Below are positions 51,600-57,437 of a DNA stretch of 57,437 nt, piece by piece. Positions within the stretch are counted from its first letter, which is position 1. Every line of letters begins with the position of its first letter. The DNA is taken from NCBI GenBank assembly GCA_017614715.1, contig JAGABI010000059.1:1-57437 (forward strand). Reading direction: 5' to 3'. Source of the DNA: Bacteroidales bacterium. GTDB lineage: Bacteria > Bacteroidota > Bacteroidia > Bacteroidales > UBA932. A program made the translations under genes and the position numbers. Under the pieces are notes generated by a model. It was not told the origin of the DNA, did not search any database, and worked only from the letters and a program-made list of their open reading frames with translations.

Positions 51600-52100
51600 A
51601 TGAACATTATTAAGTCAGTATGGGTTAGTTTAGGAAAACGTTCAACATTGAAGAAAATTATCTTTATTCTTGTATTGATTGCCCCCTTATTGCTTTATTT
51701 TATTCAATTTCGTCACTGCGATATAAGTAATGATCCTTCTGATTGGGCGGATTTTGGTTCATACATTGGAGGTGTGTATACTCTGTTGGTTACATTCTTG
51801 GCTATATATTTAACACGTCATTTGGAGAAGAAAGATGTGGAATGGAAAAAAACAAAGATAGCAGTTGGCGAATTATATGAGCAGATAAACAACATTGATT
51901 GTCGAAACGTCGATTTACGTTCTGTAAATAAACTGCTCAGAATGGTTAATCGATATCAATTATATATTCCAACAGACGTTTATAATAATCTGATTAATCT
52001 TCGAGACGATTACGTTGTTGCAAAGACATCACCGGAGAGTTTCGATATTAAGAAGGAACAACAGATTAAAGATAGGTTGAAGAGATTGTATGACGCCTAA
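51600..52100 (+). CDS. Membrane protein with two helices and cytoplasmic tail
   Basis: I do not recognise a named family. The 166-residue protein has two membrane helices (IIFILVLIAPLLLYFIQF, about residues 20-38, and YIGGVYTLLVTFLAIYLT, about 55-73). A soluble, charged C-terminal half with NIDCRNVDLRSVNKLLRMVN follows. The WADFGSYIGGVYT segment between the helices is typical of small phage/defence-associated membrane proteins. It is A+T rich, like the HATPase/STAS-like pair behind it, and may belong to the same module. Confidence 0.6.
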   Translation: MNIIKSVWVSLGKRSTLKKIIFILVLIAPLLLYFIQFRHCDISNDPSDWADFGSYIGGVYTLLVTFLAIYLTRHLEKKDVEWKKTKIAVGELYEQINNIDCRNVDLRSVNKLLRMVNRYQLYIPTDVYNNLINLRDDYVVAKTSPESFDIKKEQQIKDRLKRLYDA

Positions 52101-52161
52101 GAAGATTTACAGAACACCAAAGAATTTTTCTGTCTGCTCTGCGAGACAGTTTCTATCATAA

Positions 52162-52347
52162 TTTGAATATATCTTTAGATTGGCGAACTTAAAAGTGCCA
52201 GGAGTAGAATTAGATACATTACAAACTGAAAAGGCTGATATTTTAGGTCAGTTGCTGCTATACAAGTTTATTGAATATACGATTCACAAAAGTTGTTTTC
52301 ATTCACCGATTACTAATTTAAATAGGAATATACTTCTAAAAAACTGA
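52162..52347 (+). other. Upstream coding relic in frame with the HATPase gene
   Basis: From just after TAA 52159-52161 to TGA 52345-52347, 61 codons are open in the same frame as the next gene, with no ATG. The text (LANLKVPGVELDTLQTEKAD, LGQLLLYKFIEYTIHKSCF) reads like protein and probably was the 5' part of the HATPase gene before a stop arose. Confidence 0.5.
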
Positions 52348-53052
52348 TTGGACAAAACAGGCTTCCTCCCTTTTGTCAACGAATTCATGAACAAAAAGAA
52401 TAGTCAACTAAAGAATGATATTCCGAAGGACTATAATCTTGAATGGAAAGAGGAAGATACAATTTATATAGCACCAATTGTTCTTTCAAAAGATAGTGAT
52501 GTATATGCAGACAAGGAGGAGGAGATATATCAAAAGATTAGGGCCTATTATAATGCAGACAGTACAGTAGTGGGTACAATAATGTCTTGTTTGTCGGAAG
52601 TTGGATCTAATTTCATTCGGCATGCTGAAGAGTCAACTAATTCAGTAATGGTAGCCCGAGGAAATAAGGACTTTTTCGAGTTGGCATGTGCTGATACTGG
52701 TATTGGTACAATAACATCTTTACGCCCAGTATTGAATGGGAAATATCAAGTTCATGAAGTCCTGCGAAAGGCATTAGAGCCAGGTGTAACATCAAAACCG
52801 GGCACCAACCATTCTGGTTCAGGCTTATGGCTAATAAGTAAATACGTGTCATTTTCAAAAGGTGATCTATTCCTTTTTTCCGAAGGAGCCTTTTGTCACC
52901 AAAAGAAAAGTAACTTCAAGATGGGACAATGTGGAAAGTGGAAAGGAACCATCATATATGTTATCATCCCTCTTTATAATAAAGATGCATTAGCTGCAGG
53001 GAAGAGAGAGTTAAGTAAACAATATAGTCACGTAAAATTAACGCTGATATGA
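52348..53052 (+). CDS. GHKL/HATPase protein, probably 5'-truncated by a stop
   Basis: The 234 codons contain a complete HATPase_c core. The N box is in SCLSEVGSNFIRHAEE, G1 is ADTGIGTI, G2 is GTNHSGSGLWLI, and a last strand is GTIIYVIIPLY. There is no His-kinase phosphoacceptor, so it resembles anti-sigma-type kinases (RsbT/SpoIIAB-like) and uncharacterised phage-defence ATPases. The frame continues upstream over a single TGA (52345) into sequence that reads as coding. The only starts are TTG 52348 and ATG 52387. It overlaps the STAS-like gene by 4 bases. Confidence 0.65.
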   Translation: MDKTGFLPFVNEFMNKKNSQLKNDIPKDYNLEWKEEDTIYIAPIVLSKDSDVYADKEEEIYQKIRAYYNADSTVVGTIMSCLSEVGSNFIRHAEESTNSVMVARGNKDFFELACADTGIGTITSLRPVLNGKYQVHEVLRKALEPGVTSKPGTNHSGSGLWLISKYVSFSKGDLFLFSEGAFCHQKKSNFKMGQCGKWKGTIIYVIIPLYNKDALAAGKRELSKQYSHVKLTLI

Positions 53053-53354
53053 ACGAGTATAGAGTACATATGAATCAGTATAAGCACCTTGTTATTCGTA
53101 AGGTTGAAGGTGTTGAAGTTTATAATGATATTAAAAACCATCTGGATGCGGGTGAGGTTGTTATCATTGATTTCTCTGGTATTGATACCATGACAACCTA
53201 CTTTGCCAAGCAGGTGTTTGGTAGGCTTTATACAGAAATGGGATCAGAAGTTTTTACGATGAATGTAAAGTTTGATAAGCGCTTTATGACAGAAGATTTG
53301 GATCTCGTATTAAGAATTGGAATAGCTGGAGCAATTTCTGATTTGCAGAAATAA
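53049..53354 (+). CDS. STAS-like protein (DUF4325)
   Basis: This 101-residue protein fits the STAS-like DUF4325 fold: IRKVEGVEVYNDIKNHLDAG, then VVIIDFSGIDTMTTYFAKQV, where a Ser/Thr at the loop could be phosphorylated, then GRLYTEMGSE. STAS proteins pair with HATPase kinases in partner switching. The 4-base overlap with the HATPase gene strongly suggests such a pair. Direct evidence for a sigma factor or phosphatase partner in the window is lacking. Confidence 0.75.
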   Translation: MNEYRVHMNQYKHLVIRKVEGVEVYNDIKNHLDAGEVVIIDFSGIDTMTTYFAKQVFGRLYTEMGSEVFTMNVKFDKRFMTEDLDLVLRIGIAGAISDLQK

Positions 53355-53366
53355 AAATATCATGCG

Positions 53367-53407
53367 GCCCCCGGCCTTTACGTGCGGCTATGGTCGCTTT
53401 TGGGGGC
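53367..53407 (+). repeat. GC-rich hairpin in the gap after the STAS-like gene
   Basis: GCCCCC (53367-53372) can pair with GGGGGC (53402-53407) around a 29-base loop that is itself GC rich, in otherwise A+T-rich DNA. It could act as a terminator-like structure, without a T tail, or be a relic. The rest of the 441-base gap 53355-53795 holds the first rfbA relic and nothing else I can name. Confidence 0.3.
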
Positions 53408-53455
53408 AGAGGTGCCACCAACAAAACCTAATTGCCCAAGGATAAGTAATAACCA

Positions 53456-53656
53456 TTGAAAGTCACTATTCTTGCCGACTGATCCGTCACACGCCTATAT
53501 CCTATTAGTAATGGTGTAAGTAAGCATCTGCCACCAATATACGACAAGCACATGGTGTACAATTCCAGCAAGAAACGCGGGCTTGCCAAACCGATGCTCC
53601 AAATCAAATACGGTCAATACCTCCTGAAGGTGATTGATGAAATGAAGGGGCGATAA
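53456..53656 (+). pseudogene. rfbA relic 1 (both ends kept, middle lost)
   Basis: A 67-codon frame aligns without gaps to the first 37 or so codons of the intact rfbA: SVTRLYPISNGVSKHLPPIY and DKHMVY match [20 protein letters not shown] and DKPMVY. It then jumps directly to the gene's end, [24 protein letters not shown] interrupts codon 9. About 230 codons of the middle are missing. Its 3' part is closer to relic 2 than to the intact gene, so it derives from another rfbA allele. Confidence 0.88.
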
Positions 53657-53795
53657 ACGCACATTCAGAATAGTTGCTTTTGTCTTGATTATAATAGGGC
53701 CTCAGAGGTTAGTAGATTGTTAAACGAACAGTTAACAGATTTGTAATTGCAACGGTAAAAGCGTCAACTAGTCTATTACACACGTCAGAGAGAGA

Positions 53796-55667
53796 ATGAG
53801 AGCGATTAAAGATCTTCTTCTGTTTTTATTGGTTTTGCCCATATTCATATCATCTTGTTACGATGATGCTGAATTGTGGGAGCGTATTCGAGACCATGAG
53901 TATCGTATTACCAAACTTGAAGATTTTTGTAGTAAGATTAATAGTAATCTCGTTTCTTTACACGAAGTTGTTGTAGCTATACAGGCAAGAGAGTATGTTA
54001 AGGATGTCATCCCCATCTATGATGAGGGTCTTTGTATAGGATACACTATCACTTTCAACGGTCGCAATCCAATTACTCTGTTCAACGGGAAGAATGGCAC
54101 AGATGCTCAAACCCCCATTATCGGGATTAAGAAAGAGGCAGATGGTGCCTGGTATTGGACTCTTAATGGCAATTGGTTGTTAGACGAAAGTGGCTCAAGG
54201 GTCATTGCTTCAGGAAAAGATGGAAGAGAAGTAAATGATGGAACTAACGGAATAACCCCTCAACTCAAGATAGAGAACGATTATTGGTGGATTTCATATA
54301 ATGATGGAGAGAGTTGGGTACAGTTAGGTTTGGCTTTTGATCGGGAAAACAATAACGAGTGCTCTGTTATCAAATCTATTACACAAGACCAGCATTTTGT
54401 CACGATTGTATTAGCTAATGGAGAGATTATTCAGCTTACTAAACAGAATTCTGCCCGTTGCCAGTCAGAGAACCCTCACAATATAGAGAATATCGGGGTT
54501 CAAGTGTATAAACAAGTAGTTTATAATAGTAACGACTATTCATACACTTGCATCGGATATATGGCGTCAGCATTAGCCAGGCCCTACAATCAGATACCTA
54601 ATGGCAAGATTATTAAAACTGATGTTGATGCTTCAGCCCAAAGTAGGTATTTAGAATATGCAGATAATGCTGACTATATCAACAGCAACAGTATTCAACT
54701 GGATCTATCTTCAGAAAAATATGTGCTTTACAACCTGGAGGGAGACAAAATCTACTATTACCGTATATATAAGGACAATGATCCCTATTTATTACTTAAT
54801 TCAGGAATGTTCGAGACTTCCGGCTCTATCAGGCAGTTAAAGATAGACACCAGTTCTGGTGCTAATCGGGAATGGCTTAATAATGTGCGAGATATTGGAG
54901 GGTGGCAAGTCGGTAATAATCGACGAATTCGATACGGCGTAATATTTCGCGGTCCTGAGTTTAATCATATTAAAGAAGGGGAAGAGAGTATATTAATCAG
55001 TGATTCAGGAATAAAAGAATTGAAGCGACTAGGAGTTTCGGCAGAACTTGATCTTAGGACTGTTGCTGAAATCTCTGGTCACGAATATAGCGTTTTAGGT
55101 TCTGATGTGGTTTATCTCAATCAACCTGTTGATCAATGGTTCTATCGCTTGAATATTTATTTCCCAGTAAAGAAAAATGCATCATATTATGCGGATGCTA
55201 TTAGGCATATTCTATCTTGTTTAAGAGAGAATCGCGGGGTGTATATTCATTGCGCTGGTGGATGCGACCGAACAGGTGCACTTTGCGCGATAATAGAAGG
55301 CTTGTGCGGTGTTTCAGAGAACGACATCAATCACGATTATGAACTTTCAAATCGCGATAGAAGTAGAGAGTATTATGCATTAGCTAAGGGTGCGAAATAT
55401 GATGGCGACTTTAAGTTTGCCATGGAGTATATAAAGGGATTAGTTGAGTATAATGGTCATATCTATGTTTTCTATCGACAGTATTATTATGACACAGAAA
55501 AAAACGTAGATAATTATCTTCCTGCACCAATTTCGGATGAAGAATTAATCCACGCGTTGAATAATTGTCATCGTGGTACTTTTCAAGATCGGTTTAGGCT
55601 GTTAATGAAAATAGGTGGACTCTCTATGCAAGAAATGTTGGAATTAGAATCGTTTCTTTGTTCATGA
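53796..55667 (+). CDS. Surface lipoprotein with DUF4988-like N-terminus and tyrosine phosphatase domain
   Basis: The 623 residues begin with a lipoprotein signal (FLLVLPIFISSC, Cys21). A coiled coil with DDAELWERIRDHEYRITKLE follows, then a DUF4988-like region with GYTITFNGRNPITLFNGKNG and WYWTLNGNWLLDE. The C-terminal third is a Cys-based phosphatase of the tyrosine/dual-specificity class (Y_phosphatase3 type): NVRDIGGWQVG, RYGVIFRGPEFN, and the active site HCAGGCDRTG with Cys486 and Arg492. The DUF4988 region is usual in outer-membrane lipoproteins with carbohydrate-active domains, so joining it to a phosphatase is unusual. It probably acts on the cell surface or in the periplasm; the substrate is unknown. 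Confidence 0.85.
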   Translation: MRAIKDLLLFLLVLPIFISSCYDDAELWERIRDHEYRITKLEDFCSKINSNLVSLHEVVVAIQAREYVKDVIPIYDEGLCIGYTITFNGRNPITLFNGKNGTDAQTPIIGIKKEADGAWYWTLNGNWLLDESGSRVIASGKDGREVNDGTNGITPQLKIENDYWWISYNDGESWVQLGLAFDRENNNECSVIKSITQDQHFVTIVLANGEIIQLTKQNSARCQSENPHNIENIGVQVYKQVVYNSNDYSYTCIGYMASALARPYNQIPNGKIIKTDVDASAQSRYLEYADNADYINSNSIQLDLSSEKYVLYNLEGDKIYYYRIYKDNDPYLLLNSGMFETSGSIRQLKIDTSSGANREWLNNVRDIGGWQVGNNRRIRYGVIFRGPEFNHIKEGEESILISDSGIKELKRLGVSAELDLRTVAEISGHEYSVLGSDVVYLNQPVDQWFYRLNIYFPVKKNASYYADAIRHILSCLRENRGVYIHCAGGCDRTGALCAIIEGLCGVSENDINHDYELSNRDRSREYYALAKGAKYDGDFKFAMEYIKGLVEYNGHIYVFYRQYYYDTEKNVDNYLPAPISDEELIHALNNCHRGTFQDRFRLLMKIGGLSMQEMLELESFLCS

Positions 55668-55684
55668 GTCGGTTAATGGTAGAT

Positions 55685-55827
55685 ATGCAAAAGACATTAT
55701 CCCCGCGCGGAGGGTCCGGCACTTGCCTTTACCCGATAATAAAGGGTGTGAATAAGCAGCCGCTGCTCTCCTGAAGGTGATTGATGAAATGAAGGAGGAG
55801 GTTATTTCTGCAACTTTGGATGAATAA
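55685..55827 (+). pseudogene. rfbA relic 2 (both ends kept, middle lost)
   Basis: ATG 55685 opens MQKTLSPRGGSGTCLYPIIK GVNKQPLL-type text matching the start of RfbA for about 27 codons. It then joins, out of frame, to the 3' end of the gene (LLKVIDEMKEEVISATLDE, stop at 55827). The 28 bases at 55768-55795 are identical to 53621-53648 in relic 1. The middle of the gene is gone. Confidence 0.85.
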
Positions 55828-55844
55828 TCAATTATTAGACAAAT

Positions 55845-57176
55845 ATGAAGAATAGTGGAATTGATAAAGTAATTGTCTTGCTGCTATTGATAGTGTCAGC
55901 AGCTACTGTTGCCTTGTCGAATGACAATTTTATGACGGCAAATGTCCATTTCTATTTGCTGTTAGGCATTGCTGCTATAGATATTGTGGCTAACAGGTCT
56001 TTTTCGTTGTTGACTGTTTGGCTGGCGGGGTTTATCTACATTATATTGAGTGATATTTTACTTTATCATTATCAAGCCAGTGACAATTGGGTTGACTCAT
56101 TCGTCTTATTGGCGAATGATGCCGTGTTGGCGGGCTACTATTTTTTAAGACCCCAGCAGAAGAATACGTTAACAATTACGAATGAGCATCATGAGGTCCC
56201 CTCGCAGTTCGCTTTTGTATCTGTTCTTGTTGTGCTTTATGTGTTTTATTTATACAATCTTGTTCCGAACGCAATACAGTCATTCTTAGTTGGTGGCCGA
56301 AAAGTAGAGGATGTGAGTGATAATGTCCTTTTTACAACGTTCCTGGGTGGCTATCACATCTTGCCGCTGGTGATAGCATTCTATATTGTTCGGATAAGAC
56401 ATAAAAGTGCGTGGCTTGCATTACTGTATTCTCTTCCAATTTTTGCCATAGACTTTTTTTCTGGCGATAGATTCCGGTTCATATTTTCAGTAATGCCCTT
56501 TTTCCTGGTCTCTTCGATATTACGAATAGATAATTTGAATTTTAAAAGGATGATAACTATTGTTATAGCACTCATTGTTATTGTGGTCAGCGCCGATTAT
56601 ATGCTTCACACACGAAGAACAGGGTTCGGCAAATATGAAAAGACAGTTTCTACAGACGTCAAACATCCCCACGATGACAGCTTCAGTGTAAAAGTTAGTA
56701 GTCAATGTTCGCCCGAGGGAACTATCAGGATGATGAATATATTGCATAATCATTTGCAGACACATGAACCAACCTATGGGCTGTCCACGGGATTTGTTTT
56801 ATATTTTTGGATACCGAGAGTTGTCTGGCCAAGTAAACCAACTATGCTTAATCACTGGTTACCTAGAATGTATATGAATGTAGGAGAGGGCCACTCTACA
56901 TCCTCTGGCTTTATGGGGGAACCGTACGCAGACTTTGAATACTTTGCGTTTATTGTCTATTTTCTTATAGGTGTTTTACTCAGTAGGGGTAATAACTTGT
57001 TGATTAAGTATGACTATGGAAGGGCCCCTGTATACAATTCATTATACGTAAGTCTATTAATCCCGTATGCTTTTTTTGTTGTCCGATCCCCTGTTACAGG
57101 AACTTGTTATATCCTAATGCAATGGTTGATGCTTTATCTGTTTAAAAAAGTATTATTTGTGAAAAAAATCAACTAG
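55845..57176 (+). CDS. Second Wzy-type polymerase (oligosaccharide repeat unit polymerase)
   Basis: This 443-residue protein with about eleven membrane helices has a large exposed region near residues 260-350 (GKYEKTVSTDVKHPHDDSFS; VVWPSKPTMLNHWLPRMYMN) and SSGFMGEPYADFEYFAFIVY, a pattern of O-antigen/oligosaccharide polymerases. It shares no visible similarity with the polymerase at 33433. It begins 17 bases after rfbA relic 2 and is followed 2 bases later by a probable methyltransferase gene. This suggests a new glycan module starts here. Confidence 0.8.
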   Translation: MKNSGIDKVIVLLLLIVSAATVALSNDNFMTANVHFYLLLGIAAIDIVANRSFSLLTVWLAGFIYIILSDILLYHYQASDNWVDSFVLLANDAVLAGYYFLRPQQKNTLTITNEHHEVPSQFAFVSVLVVLYVFYLYNLVPNAIQSFLVGGRKVEDVSDNVLFTTFLGGYHILPLVIAFYIVRIRHKSAWLALLYSLPIFAIDFFSGDRFRFIFSVMPFFLVSSILRIDNLNFKRMITIVIALIVIVVSADYMLHTRRTGFGKYEKTVSTDVKHPHDDSFSVKVSSQCSPEGTIRMMNILHNHLQTHEPTYGLSTGFVLYFWIPRVVWPSKPTMLNHWLPRMYMNVGEGHSTSSGFMGEPYADFEYFAFIVYFLIGVLLSRGNNLLIKYDYGRAPVYNSLYVSLLIPYAFFVVRSPVTGTCYILMQWLMLYLFKKVLFVKKIN

Positions 57177-57178
57177 TT

Positions 57179-57437
57179 ATGATTATTATTCCTTCAGAGG
57201 AGATAAAATTTCCCGATTTACACCTTGACACTTTAGGGTTTACCTTCACCTGGAAAGGACATTTTCTCAGAGGTATTTACCATGAATCAGTTGAACTGGC
57301 CAAATCCTATTTTGAAACCGGTTTTATTGATGAGGTTGTATCCAAAGGTTTATTTCCTCGAACATGGGTGTCTGAGTTTGAGAATGAGCAATTCGGGATA
57401 ATATTGGAACATGAAATGTTATCGCCGGTCCTTTATG
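57179..57437 (+). CDS. Probable SAM-dependent methyltransferase, N-terminal part
   Basis: The frame from ATG 57179 is open to the window end (86 codons). The text (LGFTFTWKGHFLRGIYHESV, then LAKSYFETGFIDEVVSKGLF and FGIILEHEMLSPVLY) resembles the N-terminal arm of class I methyltransferases from polysaccharide loci. The SAM-binding motif would lie beyond the edge, so the call is tentative. It starts 2 bases after the second polymerase gene. Confidence 0.45.
   Translation, partial: MIIIPSEEIKFPDLHLDTLGFTFTWKGHFLRGIYHESVELAKSYFETGFIDEVVSKGLFPRTWVSEFENEQFGIILEHEMLSPVLY

Noticed and set aside
53355-53455. A tRNA or rRNA fragment in the GC-rich stretch
   Set aside because: No cloverleaf, T-loop or anticodon arm could be drawn; only one simple hairpin is visible.
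1-57437. CRISPR array, complete insertion sequence or prophage
   Set aside because: No regularly spaced repeats, transposase, integrase or phage structural gene was found on either strand.

Overview
The window looks like chromosomal DNA of a gut-type member of the order Bacteroidales (phylum Bacteroidota). The evidence is the promoter style (-7 boxes of the form TAnnTTTG), a methylmalonyl-CoA decarboxylase/epimerase operon, a DUF349 repeat protein upstream of yidC, and a capsule locus that opens with an UpxY-type antiterminator. I cannot name the genus from sequence alone. Bases 1-24,500 are mostly ordinary, fairly G+C-rich core genes. From 24,600 onward there is a long polysaccharide locus with several visibly A+T-richer blocks.

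Bases 1-7,400 hold a partial tryptophan synthase beta chain (trpB2 type) behind a classic-looking Trp-codon attenuator, then asnA, trmD, a five-repeat DUF349 protein, yidC and a YggS-type PLP protein. Bases 7,360-10,700 are scarred. They contain a structured intergenic element, an MsrA/free-Met-R-sulfoxide-reductase fusion, a TonB-receptor start fused to a permease tail, an orphan FecE-like ATPase and a truncated gene remnant. An epimerase gene follows. Next comes the mce-mmdA-oadG-BCCP-oadB operon, which makes the Na+-pumping methylmalonyl-CoA decarboxylase of the succinate-propionate route. Then come yebC, a TPR protein, recF, a DUF721 protein, pdxB, a possible small RNA, lysA, ffh, folD and a hydroxyacid dehydrogenase.

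The capsule locus starts with a terminator, a promoter and a short leader ORF. Then follow UpxY, the PHP-type tyrosine phosphatase, Wza, and Wzc with a 17-tyrosine tail encoded by tandem repeats. After these come a frameshifted Wzx flippase, an Fe-S/FrhB protein with a pyruvyl transferase, a Wzy polymerase, glycosyltransferases, an acetyltransferase, a WecG-type transferase, and two precursor pathways: WecB/WecC for UDP-ManNAcA and CapE/F/G for UDP-L-FucNAc. No initiating phosphoglycosyltransferase is in the window. A cambialistic-type superoxide dismutase and rfbA (rmlA) follow.

The most unusual part is 48,300-57,437. One intact rfbA and two decayed rfbA relics, each keeping only the gene's two ends, punctuate a series of accessory cassettes. 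The first cassette carries a DUF3791/DUF3990 toxin-antitoxin-like pair, several broken small genes and a HATPase/STAS-like (DUF4325) pair. The second carries a surface lipoprotein that joins a DUF4988-like N-terminus to a Cys-based tyrosine phosphatase domain. The third carries a second Wzy-type polymerase and the start of a probable methyltransferase. The two relics share a 28-base exact direct repeat that brackets the phosphatase cassette. I read rfbA as a repeated recombination site for cassette exchange at the capsule border; this is an inference.
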